This document shows, in pieces, positions 23,794-33,058 of a DNA stretch of 64,000 nucleotides. The first letter of the stretch is position 1. Each line of letters begins with the position of its first letter. The DNA is from Lasiodiplodia sp. COLG20 (lineage: Eukaryota; Ascomycota; Dothideomycetes; Botryosphaeriales; Botryosphaeriaceae): the NCBI GenBank assembly GCA_009801085.1, contig VNWV01000025.1:119532-183531 (forward strand), in the 5' to 3' direction. Below the pieces are notes generated by a model. The model saw only the letters and a list, made by a program, of their open reading frames with translations, made no database searches and had not been told where the DNA came from. The position numbers and the translations under genes are program-made.

Positions 23794-25500
23794 CTACCGT
23801 TTGACCTTCTTCTTGTCAGGCTCGTCTTCTTCCTCGTCGCTAAGATCGGCATATATGGTTTTGGGCTGGGTTTCCTTCCAGGCGTTGGTGAAAAGGGGGT
23901 CCTTCTCGGCCTTCTCCGCGTATTTGAGCAGCGCCTCCCGCGGATCCTCCTCGCGCATCGAGCTAAGCGGGATGTTCTTGCGAATGTGCTCCGAATCTGG
24001 CTGGCTCTTGGCAAAGGGCGTGGTCTGCGGAATGTGGGGCCTGCGCGGATCGCGCGGCTTGCCCGATGCCGTGAGCCCGACCGTCGGATGCCGTGCCGCG
24101 AAGCTGGTCGCCGACTGCGTGCCCGGCGTGACGATGCTGTCGGCCGACACGCCCTGCGACAGGTCCATTGTGAGAGCCGGGTCGTCGTCGATGTGTCGCT
24201 TCTTCGGCGCCTTGCTCATCACCATCTTGGCTCCCTGATGCGACATTTCCGGGTTGTACAGCACGTGCGTCTCAGCGTTGGCTGAGCCGGTGACGATCTG
24301 ATTTAGCCGCTCGTGCCATTGCACAACGATCAGCGGCGACCCTGGCGTCACAGGAGTGACGAGTTCCGGCCGCAGGGTTGCTGGGTTCAGAATGTGGAGG
24401 TGGCCCGATTCCGAGCCGGTAATGATGTTCGCGCCGGTGGGGGAGAAGCGGATGTTGGTGCTGGGGAATTGCGACGATGTTGAGGGGTGAGCGACAGTCG
24501 AGATGGGCTGCTTGAATTTGCGCGTATCCCATAGCTTGATGGTATTATCTCCGCCCCGAGTAACGACCGTCCTCCCGTCCGGACTGATGTCCAGCCCGCC
24601 GGTCCAAGTGTCAGGGGTATGGGCGTCTCTAACCTCTCCTGCCGGACGGGAAAACGGACCATCGCCACTCCACATGACCAGACTTCCGTCGAACGCAGCC
24701 GCGACTAGCAGGTTAGGGCCTCCTTGAACGGGTGTGGACCAAGCCACAGCCGTCATGCGGGTGCGACCGCCAGAGCCAGCTAGCTTCGATTTGTGTACAA
24801 TGACCTCCTTCTGGGAGCGCTTATTGTTCACGTCCCATATGCGTAGCGTGCTATCGGTACCGGCAGTGACGCACCAGTCGGCATTGGTAGGGTGCCAACA
24901 GCCAGTCGTCACCTCGGACACATGGCCCTTGGTGTTGTGCATGTCGCGCAGGTACATATCACCCTTCACAAACTCGGTGATAACCTCGCCGTCCCTGCTG
25001 AATATCTTGGGTTGGGGAGTCGCAGTGACGACGAGCATCTGGTTCGCGTAGTTGGGATTGAAGGCAATGTGGTGGATAGGGTGGGCCTCGACGTTGGTAG
25101 TCTGCTTGGTAGCAGTGGGATCTACCGACTTGAACGCCCGAATGGTGGTGGGAGTCATGTTGGAGAAGTCGTGAAACTTCATGTTGCAGTCGGTAGAGCC
25201 TGAGACCAGGCGGTTGCCGGACTTGTCGAGGGCTATGGTGGTGATGGTTCGGTCGTGGGTCTTGATGACCATCTCGTGCGAGGTGGGGAATTCGTCCTCG
25301 TCATCGTCGTCGTCGCTATCATCGTCGCTGTCCTTGTCCGAGTCGGAGTCGTCTTTGGCGGGCTTTCGCTTGGATTTGTCGATTTGCGCCTGGACGTCGG
25401 CGGTGAGCTTCTGCTTGCCAAAGCCGGTGCCGCCGAGAAAGTCCTTCAGCGCGTCCTGGTCGACGCCGAAATCATCGATCTGCACCTCTTCGTCGGCCAT
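23794..25500 (-). CDS. WDR70: WD40-repeat protein, WDR70 / gastrulation-defective-1 homologue
   Basis: Nuclear WD40 protein. Homologues in yeast and humans work with CUL4-DDB1 ubiquitin ligase in histone H2B ubiquitination at DNA breaks (family knowledge, not visible here). Single exon, 568 aa. After an N-terminal segment with DDFGVDQDALKDFLGG and an acidic Asp/Ser stretch (residues about 48-70) comes HEMVIKTHDRTITTIALDKSGNRLVSGSTD, the first WD repeat. Further repeats end in CVTAGTDSTLRIWDV, TVVTRGGDNTIKLWDTR and IITGSESGHLHILNP. The C-terminal part carries the family signatures MVMSKAPKKRHIDDDPALT, a proline-containing HIPQTTPFAKS block and REEDPREALLKYAE, and ends in a Lys/Arg-rich tail. 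Start is the first ATG, with an upstream gap of about 1 kb shared with the divergent MFS gene. Confidence 0.95.
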   Translation of the reverse strand: MADEEVQIDDFGVDQDALKDFLGGTGFGKQKLTADVQAQIDKSKRKPAKDDSDSDKDSDDDSDDDDDEDEFPTSHEMVIKTHDRTITTIALDKSGNRLVSGSTDCNMKFHDFSNMTPTTIRAFKSVDPTATKQTTNVEAHPIHHIAFNPNYANQMLVVTATPQPKIFSRDGEVITEFVKGDMYLRDMHNTKGHVSEVTTGCWHPTNADWCVTAGTDSTLRIWDVNNKRSQKEVIVHKSKLAGSGGRTRMTAVAWSTPVQGGPNLLVAAAFDGSLVMWSGDGPFSRPAGEVRDAHTPDTWTGGLDISPDGRTVVTRGGDNTIKLWDTRKFKQPISTVAHPSTSSQFPSTNIRFSPTGANIITGSESGHLHILNPATLRPELVTPVTPGSPLIVVQWHERLNQIVTGSANAETHVLYNPEMSHQGAKMVMSKAPKKRHIDDDPALTMDLSQGVSADSIVTPGTQSATSFAARHPTVGLTASGKPRDPRRPHIPQTTPFAKSQPDSEHIRKNIPLSSMREEDPREALLKYAEKAEKDPLFTNAWKETQPKTIYADLSDEEEDEPDKKKVKR

Positions 25501-26515
25501 GTTGGGGTTGCAGGTGGTGGAATAGGCGTTCAGAAGTCAACGCCGGAGCTGCCAAACTGACGTCGGCGATGTGGCCCGAGCGTCCTAAAGTCCGCTTACT
25601 TTTCTCCGGCCTCTCCACCTTACTTCCATTCTCCGTCGCAACCCAGCCCTCTCCGCTCGGCTTTACCGACCTTTCCACCACCCATTCGGATTTACTCTCT
25701 TTCAAACTAGAGTGCTTTCTCCGATCAAACGTTTGCCGAGCGCTCTGTCTTTCCGCAAGTGACTTCTTGCACCAACCGGTGACTTTGTCCGCTTGAACTG
25801 TATCTTTCGGATTCGGAAAGAATCTGTCGTGGTAATCAGGTCTCACTGTTCCCGAAGTAGCTACTGTAAGCTGTGCGGGCTGCCGACCGTTTTGAACTAT
25901 CGCGAGCCGACGCGAGGATGACAAACTCGCCCTGCATTTCGCTGTTTCAGCCCACTGTCACCATCGAGATTTTTCTTTGCGAAAGCTCGAGCGCCGCTGA
26001 CGTCGTAGGAGCTAAATGCGCAGAAAACCAATGGGAGTGCAGGATTTGCTTATGAAGTCGACTTGTTTGTCAGCCATGCGCCAAGCCCACCAGCTTGCTA
26101 ATCCCGCTGAGATACCGTCTTTTGTCCGCTCGACATCGACTAACTCCATCGAACGAGCCTATCAGCGTTCAACTTTGTCGCCATGGCGCCCGGTAGTCCA
26201 TCGCTGTCCCCTTGATTCCGCTCTCTTCTAATCATGCACGGCCACGGGTTTTGCATTCGGCCCATTATTCTGTCCGCTCAACGCATTCGAAATGCAGGCT
26301 GACAATCTTAGCTTTGGTAGTCTTTGCGGCATCAGAATGCAGTTTATGATGGAATACTTAAACATCTCCGGTGCAGCTCACCCTCCCCACCATCAACCAC
26401 CAGTCCTCCCGACCACTGCTTCCCGCAGCCTTGCGCTTGAACACTCAAACATCCTTACAGCCGTGTCTCTATTCATTGACGCTCCTATCTTGAGTCGAAG
26501 GTCCACCGAACCACC
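25501..26515. other. Divergent promoter region, WDR70-like and MFS genes
   Basis: About 1 kb between divergently transcribed genes, so it should carry both promoters. A 150-codon minus-strand frame (25472-25924) overlaps the WD40 start, but it has no recognisable domain and is more likely leader sequence. Nothing else stands out. Confidence 0.55.
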
Positions 26516-28417
26516 ATGACGGACCTGATTAGGGATGCCCCAATCGGGCAAATTATCCGCTTTGTCACACGAAACCGTCTCCTTCAGTACCCTGAAGAGA
26601 AGCCTGACTACAAGCTACCCAATGATTACGCCCACCCCGAAACGCTCCCTCTGGAAGTTCCTGTAGAACAGCCCTATGTTCCAGACATAGAACCAGTCCA
26701 GGAAGAGGTCGAACTACGGGAAGAGAGGGAATCAGAGGAAGAGACACTAGACCTCGAGAAAAGCAGAACCGTCGATACTTCACGAACCGGCAACACCACC
26801 GATCTCGAGAAGATCGAGACTGCCCGAACTGGACGAACATCACTCTATCCGTCAGCAACTGCAAACACTATCCGCTCCGGCCTCGAGCGTGTAGGCACCC
26901 GCACTGCCCTCCAGAGATCTGTCACCAGGGCCGATCTTGAGCAACAATTCACGAATGCCACTCTGGAGCGTGGCCCGACTATGCAAATAGTTCCCACCCG
27001 CCTGGATGATGGGACAACCCTTGTTGACTGGTACACTACCGACGACCCCGAGAACCCACAGAACTGGTCGTTCAAGAAGAAGGCTTTCGTCGCCACCCAG
27101 ATCTACGCCTACACTCTTGCCGTCTACATGGGCTCTGCTATCTACGCTCCCAGTGAAGAGGGTGTGATGCATGAGTTTGGTGTCTCAATCAACGCTGCCG
27201 CACTGGGACTGTCCATGTACGTCCTCGCCTACGGCATCGGCCCTCTCATCTGGTCGCCGCTCAGTGAGATTCCCTTCATTGGGCGCAACCCGCCTTATAT
27301 GATCACCTTTGCCATCTTCGTCATCCTCCTCGTGCCCACCGCTCTGGTCGAGAACTTCGCCGGTCTCGTCGTTCTCCGTTTCCTGCTGGGTTTCTTCGGT
27401 AGCCCCTGCCTGGCAACCGGCGGCGCATCTCTCGGGGACATGTACAGCCTCATCAAGCTCCCCTACGTCCTCAGCCTGTGGGCGCTCGCCGCCACCTGCG
27501 GCCCGGCCCTCGGCCCCATCATCTCTGGCTTCAGCGTCGCAGCCGAAAACTGGCGGTGGTCGCAATGGGAGCTGCTCTGGCTCGCCGGCCCCGTCTGGCT
27601 CGTCCTCTTCCTCTTCCTGCCCGAGACCTCGACCTCGACCATCCTGCTCCGCCGCGCCGAGCGCCTGCGCCGCCTCACCGGCAAACCCACCTTCAAAGCG
27701 CAGTCCGAGCTCGACCAGGCCAACCTCAGCATCCGCGACGTGGCCATCGAATCCCTCTGGCGTCCAATCCAGCTCATCCTGCTCGACCCAGCCATCGCCT
27801 TCACGGCCGTCTACACGGCGCTCATCTACGGCATCTTCTACTCCTTCTTCGAGGCCTTCCCGCAGGTCTACATGGGCATGTACGGCATGAACCTGGGCCA
27901 GATGGGCCTGACGTTCCTGTCCATCACGGCGGGCGTGCTGCTCGCCATCGTCAGCTACTGGATCTACATCCGCTGGTCCGTCGAGCCGTCCATCCGCGCC
28001 CACGGCCTGGGGTCGCCCGAGCGCCGCCTCATCCCCGCCCTCGTGGTCTCGATTTTCTGCCCCATCGGCCTGTTCATCTTCGGCTGGACGAGCGACCCGC
28101 GCATCCACTGGATCGTCAGCGTCGTCGGCGTCGGCATCTTCACCGTCGGCATCTTCCTCGTGCTGCAGTGCATCTTCCTCTACCTGCCGCTCGTGTACCC
28201 CCAGTACGCGGCTAGCCTCTTCGCTGGCAACGACTTCCTGCGCAGCACCCTGGCTGCCGGCGCCGTGCACTTCGCTCGCCCGCTGTTTGGCAATTTGGGC
28301 GTCGGTGTTGGCGTGAGCATTTTGGCCGCCTTCACGGTCGTGTGCTGCGCTGGTGTGTGGTTGTTGTACTTCTATGGCGAGAAGTTGAGGGCCAGGAGCA
28401 GGTTCTCGGCTAAGTAA
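26516..28417 (+). CDS. MFS antiporter, DHA1 family (CaMDR1/FLU1/TPO-like)
   Basis: Proton-driven plasma-membrane exporter of drugs, toxins or polyamines; the exact substrate cannot be read from sequence. Single exon, 633 aa. The cytoplasmic N-terminus (about 190 residues) is acidic and contains repeated (S/A)RTG blocks. It ends in the family signature WYTTDDPENPQNWSFKKK, after which membrane segments begin. Segment 2 is followed by the DHA1 motif GPLIWSPLSEIPFIGRNPPY, segment 4 by LRFLLGFFGSPCLATGG, and segment 5 contains the antiporter-type GPALGPIISGF. The central loop carries RRAERLRRLTGKP, and six further helices follow. Length and layout match fungal FLU1/MDR1-like transporters. The 3' half is very GC-rich with strong C at third positions. 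Confidence 0.93.
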   Translation: MTDLIRDAPIGQIIRFVTRNRLLQYPEEKPDYKLPNDYAHPETLPLEVPVEQPYVPDIEPVQEEVELREERESEEETLDLEKSRTVDTSRTGNTTDLEKIETARTGRTSLYPSATANTIRSGLERVGTRTALQRSVTRADLEQQFTNATLERGPTMQIVPTRLDDGTTLVDWYTTDDPENPQNWSFKKKAFVATQIYAYTLAVYMGSAIYAPSEEGVMHEFGVSINAAALGLSMYVLAYGIGPLIWSPLSEIPFIGRNPPYMITFAIFVILLVPTALVENFAGLVVLRFLLGFFGSPCLATGGASLGDMYSLIKLPYVLSLWALAATCGPALGPIISGFSVAAENWRWSQWELLWLAGPVWLVLFLFLPETSTSTILLRRAERLRRLTGKPTFKAQSELDQANLSIRDVAIESLWRPIQLILLDPAIAFTAVYTALIYGIFYSFFEAFPQVYMGMYGMNLGQMGLTFLSITAGVLLAIVSYWIYIRWSVEPSIRAHGLGSPERRLIPALVVSIFCPIGLFIFGWTSDPRIHWIVSVVGVGIFTVGIFLVLQCIFLYLPLVYPQYAASLFAGNDFLRSTLAAGAVHFARPLFGNLGVGVGVSILAAFTVVCCAGVWLLYFYGEKLRARSRFSAK

Positions 28418-29158
28418 AGGGGGGTCCAATTGAGACCGGCAGTGGCTTATGTTTGATGAATTGACTTATGATGATATACCATAAACCGCGCAGGGTATAG
28501 AGTGGCTATGAGCCGGTGGGATGGAGTTTTCAGCTTGGGCTTTTCTGGTCTTTCTTCGGACTTGTCGTTTTTGGCGGATTGATAGATAGCGCTTTTAATA
28601 TGATAATGCATCCTTCATAAGGCAATGTCGCCCTTCTCTGAACTCCGATATTCGGATTGAATTTTGTGCTGTGTAATGCGCTTATGAAAATTGACCTCGC
28701 CAACAGGATTAGCGCAACAAATGATCGGGTGGTTGCCAAATCCGAGCCGAAAACATCTTTGGAAGGTGTAAGAACACCAAACGAATACGAGTGCGACCAA
28801 TCAGATTTTGCAAAATACGCATCCCGCACCGACCAACCACCACCCCCGCAACATTGTCCCAAATCGGGAGGGCTTGCGACCTCACATATTAGTACCTTTT
28901 ATATGGAGCTCTCGTATCAGGAATCGGACCTAACCGCACGGTGGAGTATGGATCCTTTGTAATCGAGTGGATCTTGGCGATAGTTTGATCGATTATAAAA
29001 GCATCCGGCCATGGTAGGAGAAAGAAGCGGCCAAGAAGGGAAGGACCCGAGAAGTGAAATCGAGACAACATATATATCAGATTCCAGGTACTTGACTATC
29101 ACGAACGCCTTTACGGGACCGAAATTTTTCTGACTTGCAACCAAGAAGTCGACCAACC
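28418..29158. other. Intergenic
   Basis: About 740 bp between two plus-strand genes. AT-richer than its neighbours, with 3' UTR-like sequence just after the MFS gene. Short frames of 60-110 codons show no motif. No element found. Confidence 0.55.
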
Positions 29159-30253
29159 ATGAAGTACCGCGGAGTCGTTTACGATGTCGGTCTGCGCTTC
29201 CAAGAAGCCTCGCTCTCCGTCGAGCCCTTCTCCCCGCAGCTAGTCGCACACGACATGCGCGCCATAGCCACCTCGCTGCACGCCAACGCCGTCCGCATCG
29301 AGGGCGAGGACCTCTCGCGCCTCGCAACCGCCGCGCGCGCCGCCCACGCCGCGGGCCTGACCGTCTTCTTCAACCCGTGGAAGATGAACGCGGGCGTCGA
29401 CGAAACCCGTGCCTACCTCGCAGAAGCGGCGCAGGTGGCCGAGACGCTCAGGACCGAAGAAGGCGGTTGCGTCGACATCGTCTTCGTCGCTGGCTGCGAG
29501 TACACCATCTTCAGCAAGGGCGTCTTCCCCGGCGACTCGTTCAACGAGCGCGCGGCGTGGTTCGGCACCCAGCTTGTCGCCGGCGCAGGTGGTCTTAATG
29601 CGACGGCTCACGACGTCCCCGAGGCTGTACGCGCGAAGGCGCCGAGGCTGAACGAGGTATTGCGGTCGTTCGTCGAGGTCGTTCGTGCGAAGTTTGGCGG
29701 GCCGCTGACGTATTCGGGGGGCACGTGGGAGCTCGTCGAGTGGGACGGCATGTTCGACATGGTCGGCATCGACTACTATCGCCGAGGGGAGACGGAGGAG
29801 GAGTACGTTGCGGGCCTGCAGCGGCACAGGGTCGGCGGCAAGCCGCTGGTCGTCATGGAGGTTGGGTGCTGCGCGTACGAGGGAGCGGCTGAGCGCGGCG
29901 ACGGCGGTTTCATTCTGCTCAAGGGAACGAATCCTGACGGCAGCGGCATCTTCCAAGACGACGTCGTGCCGACGCGCAGCGAGAGGGAGCAGGCGGACTA
30001 TATTGGGACGCAGCTGGGCCTGCTCGCCAATGCGGACGTTCACGCGGTCTTTGTTTATGTCTTTTCGTTTCCGTGCATGCGGGCGGGTGAGGGGGCAAGG
30101 GATTTTGACATGATGTCCTTTTCGTTGGTCAAGACGTTCCCTGATCATGACCCGAGGTCGAAGGCCATGCCTCCCTGGGCGCCTAAGGAATCGTTCCACC
30201 GTGTCGCCGACTTCTTTCGATCTCATGCCGCAGCCGCAGCGCTGGAGAAGTGA
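29159..30253 (+). CDS. Intronless TIM-barrel-like protein resembling bacterial 'abortive infection' proteins
   Basis: 364 aa, single exon. The start chosen is the first ATG (29159), after AACC and before AAG. The protein opens RGVVYDVGLRFQEAS and continues with a pattern of alternating strands and helices: DMRAIATSLHANAVRIEGED, GLTVFFNPW, DIVFVAGCEYTIFSKG, LTYSGGTWELVEWDGMFDMVGIDYY and GKPLVVMEVGCCAYEGA. Paired acids at strand ends (C-E-Y-T after strand 4, V-M-E-V-G late) look like glycoside-hydrolase clan barrels with two catalytic glutamates. From memory, similar sequences occur in actinobacteria under the label 'abortive infection protein' and in some fungi; I could not run a search. Codon use is strongly GC-ending. 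No signal peptide, so probably cytosolic. Function is unknown. Confidence 0.8.
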   Translation: MKYRGVVYDVGLRFQEASLSVEPFSPQLVAHDMRAIATSLHANAVRIEGEDLSRLATAARAAHAAGLTVFFNPWKMNAGVDETRAYLAEAAQVAETLRTEEGGCVDIVFVAGCEYTIFSKGVFPGDSFNERAAWFGTQLVAGAGGLNATAHDVPEAVRAKAPRLNEVLRSFVEVVRAKFGGPLTYSGGTWELVEWDGMFDMVGIDYYRRGETEEEYVAGLQRHRVGGKPLVVMEVGCCAYEGAAERGDGGFILLKGTNPDGSGIFQDDVVPTRSEREQADYIGTQLGLLANADVHAVFVYVFSFPCMRAGEGARDFDMMSFSLVKTFPDHDPRSKAMPPWAPKESFHRVADFFRSHAAAAALEK

Positions 30254-31199
30254 CCTCGAAGGAGGCGTCACGAAGGTGTATGAAAGATATCTCTACTCCC
30301 ACTTATTTTTCTTTCTTTCTTGTATTCTACTCGCTTTTCATCAAGTAGTCATGCTATTGTATCTGTATTTCAGGTTGCGGGATAGCATAAGAAGGGATAG
30401 CTCCCCTAGCTACCGCGTGGTGGGCTTCAAATGGACTGGAATCTTAATGTAGACTGAAAATATCGAGAAGGCGCTCTCCACTCATCCAAACTTTTCAAGA
30501 TTGGTCTAAGAATCAATCAGGTATAAAATAAACGTCATTGAACTCCATATCTCCATTTCCCATCAGGTCTCCCGCACTGATTATTCAAAAGATTCCAACG
30601 CCTTTACACTGTTCGGCTGCTGCGGCGGTCCCCTTTCGACTTGCTTTGCTCGCCGGCATGAACATGTTCCTCCCAGGCACGTTTTCAGCATGTCACCGAC
30701 GTTCAAAAATACAGCAGCTCCACAGCAGGACATGGTGCCATTCTCCATCATGAAGCCAAGATGATGCAGTCCATCACCGAAATTATTCCGCCTACCTGAC
30801 TGGAAATTCTTAAGATGGAAGCAGTACTCCAATCCCCCGCGAGAGAGTAGTTGACCCCGTGGGGCGGTTCGGGTATAAAGACACCCGAGTGGCTATACCG
30901 TAGTCCCGAGTCATTATCTGGATTTGAGAAATCGATGTTCGAGCAAAAGAAACCCTGAAGCTCGACGAGCGCTTGCCTTTATACCCGCCCCAACCACGCA
31001 AGCTCCACAGGTCGCACGTGTGCACGCATATTCTCCAGCACGAGCAAGGAGGTCAGCCCGCGCGGGTGCGGCCAGGCACATGCCCGCCGCCGGGCCAAAG
31101 CAGGTGATTCGCGCCCAGCGGGCTCAACCGATCTCGTGCTTACTTGCTGCCTCTGCAACAAGAGATCGAGAACGGGTGCAGGCACGCGGCTCTTGACGT
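30254..31199. other. Intergenic
   Basis: Contains two TATAAAG/CTTTATA boxes set in similar G+C-rich flanks in opposite orientation (near 30871 and 30977), about 105 bp apart. The frames present are short and without motifs. No gene recognised. Confidence 0.45.
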
Positions 31200-31209
31200 T
31201 GTGACGTGC

Positions 31210-31650
31210 AGATGGAGGTGGGTGGCGGGGGAGGGCTGGCTCGTGATGGGTTTGGTGGAGTGTCATCAGCGACTTATAAAAGAGGCCGAAGCGTGCTTTC
31301 GGTGATCAGACATGGCTCTTATTTACACTTTGACTAAGACTCGGAAGCGTTCGACTTGCTGCTTGTTGCTAACCACAACTCACTTTCGTTCTCCGACGTT
31401 GGGCTATGTCAATGTATGCGCTGCCAATCTGGTGTAGCCATTGGCGCAACTGATGATGAAGACCATCACTGGATAATGATGCGTTTGAGCGGCGAATGGT
31501 CAAAGCGCTCTTCAGCGTCAAAGGAATCATAATGAGAGACCTTGGTGATAGAATACTCCAGGCCCACAAGTGAAAGAGGAAGTCGCAGACAAGACAAGGA
31601 CGCAGACGACGAGCAGTGTACTCTGGAGAGTCCATTTTCTGATAATTGGA
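31210..31650 (-). repeat. Diverged repeat family, copy D (inverted, distant)
   Basis: Read on the minus strand this segment repeats the block order of copies B and C found 12 kb away. GCGTCCTTGTCTTG lies near 31600, TTGACGCTGAAGAGCG near 31515, CTTTGACCATTCGCCGCTCA near 31495, and a CTCTTTTATAAGTCGCTGATG block near 31270 matches the TATATGTACGAATTAC region of copy B. CACGAGCCAGCC follows near 31240. It is a dispersed, old repeat and not just a local tandem array. Confidence 0.65.
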
Positions 31651-31999
31651 AGATAATCTTGTAGCGAGGTCAAACAATCAGCAACGGATGCTCTTTAAAA
31701 AGACTCGCAACGCAAGACACAAGTCCAACATCCCGCTGACAAGCCACGCCGGTGACGCATCACGACCAACCCAACCCGATCACCCGCCCACCCCAGCTGA
31801 CCAACTCCTCGCACGCGCATGCTGCGAGGAACCAGTACGCAAAGCAGCCTCGAGCCACACGACCAAACCCCCCGATATCCCGAGCCCACCCGCCCGCCCA
31901 TCTCCCCGCTCCCTGACACCGAAACCCCAAAACCGCAAGCAGGTAGGTGAACGACGTGAGCGAAGTGAGCGAGCCACCTCCACCCCATGTTCTCCCCAC

Positions 32000-32024
32000 A
32001 AAAACAAAAAAACAAAAAAGAAAA
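32000..32024 (-). terminator. Oligo-T tract 3' of the tRNA-like unit
   Basis: On the minus strand the sequence just past the 3' end of the tRNA-like unit is several T runs of four or more, the usual RNA polymerase III stop signal. Confidence 0.5.
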
Positions 32025-32027
32025 GCT

Positions 32028-32164
32028 ATCCCCACCAAGGAATTGAACCTCGGACCTCCACCCAACCGCACGCGAGCCAGCTGGACCCCTTCCTTCTTGA
32101 AAGAGAGAGATCTTGGACTTCTTCTCGTCGGCGGGAGTCGCTCTACCAACTGAGCTAGTGGGGA
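32028..32164 (-). tRNA. Split tRNA-like Pol III unit, identity unassigned
   Basis: Read on the minus strand, TCCCCAC at the 5' end pairs perfectly with GTGGGGA at the 3' end (acceptor stem). The D arm is TAGCTCAGTTGGTAGAGC, a good A box. The T arm is CGAGG-TTCAATT-CCTTG, with a perfect B box GGTTCAATTCC and a normal AGGTC variable loop before it. A TATATAA lies 27 bp upstream and T runs follow downstream. About 81 nt separate D arm and variable loop instead of about 18, so an insert of about 63 nt sits in the anticodon arm. No convincing anticodon stem or T33 can be drawn, so it may be a tRNA with an unusual intron, a decayed tRNA, or a tRNA-headed SINE. The D arm is most like lysine tRNAs. 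Confidence 0.5.
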
Positions 32165-32190
32165 CGGAGGGAGAAGCGGGGTTGGATGCT

Positions 32191-32197
32191 TTATATA
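32191..32197 (-). promoter_or_regulatory. TATA box upstream of the tRNA-like unit
   Basis: TATATAA on the minus strand, 27 bp before the first base of the acceptor stem. In several fungi an upstream TATA at about -30 is part of tRNA promoters. Confidence 0.45.
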
Positions 32198-33058
32198 GGC
32201 GCGGGGGGCCCACCCACCCACTTACCCGCGTGTGTGTGCGGTAAGCCGGAAGTGAGGGTCGTCGTGCTAAGGTGAGGTGGGTGGTCGCCGCTGTGGAGTG
32301 TGGCGTTGCCAGCGAGCGTGTCGTCAGCGGCATGGGGTGTCCTAAAGCGCGTGTGGTCGTTCGCATAGGGATAGAGCTAGTACACGGGCAGGTGAGTCAC
32401 CGGCACTCGGAATCTGTCATGTACGAAGCGCGACCGAACCCCAGAGCGTCGTTCCTGCCGAATATATATGGGGTCGCGCTAAGGCAGAGTCTTGGCATCA
32501 CTACTCCACCTAGACCCTTCGAGCTGCTGACCAGAAACGTCCACTCCCAAAAGATTGACGTCATATCAGGACCCTGAAAGACAAAGCCCAGCCAGCTGTC
32601 GCAAGTTGCGCGAGACATACTCTGAGCCCCACCTCAATCACGCAAGCAAACGCGTTCAAAGCACAGAAATTACCATTGCAACTTATGGAGCTAAAAACAA
32701 AGAAAGCAAAAACCGCTGGGGGTATCTAATCTCGTCTCTAAAGCTCACTGAAAACAGAAAACTTACCCATTGCAAGTTTGAATTAAACCTTTGAAAATCC
32801 CGCGATGGGGAGAGGGGGGATACTTTCCCTAGCGTTGAGAGTATTCCAGTCTCTCCAGTAAAAAGTCTGCTGCTGAACCCAGCTTTCTTCCCACCCACCC
32901 ATCCGCAACTGCAAACAGTTAACCACGCAAAAGCAATTCGAAATCCACAGCACCATCCGTTTCGAGCGTCAAACTTTCAGAATGATGCCGCGGAAAATGT
33001 CAGGACAGGGAAGGGGAGAGTAGTGATCCGTCGAAGCTGCCAACACCACCACTGCCGT
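32198..33058. other. Intergenic
   Basis: About 860 bp of DNA without a recognisable gene, lying between the tRNA-like unit and the 3' end of the first LPRE gene. AT content rises from about 32640 to 33000. Confidence 0.5.

Noticed and set aside
25472..25924. 150-codon minus-strand frame just upstream of WDR70
   Set aside because: Overlaps the WDR70 start, has no domain, and is best explained as leader sequence.
27185..28429. 414-codon minus-strand frame opposite the MFS gene
   Set aside because: Made of Asp/Glu/Arg/Gly from mirrored GC-ending codons; the plus strand encodes a clear transporter.
29240..30271. 343-codon minus-strand frame opposite the barrel protein
   Set aside because: Mirror of a GC-ending coding frame; no motif, no start context.
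31695..32366. 223- and 153-codon minus-strand frames across the tRNA-like unit
   Set aside because: They translate the tRNA-like sequence and flanks; the LAQLVERL-type string is a known artefact of tRNA DNA read as protein.
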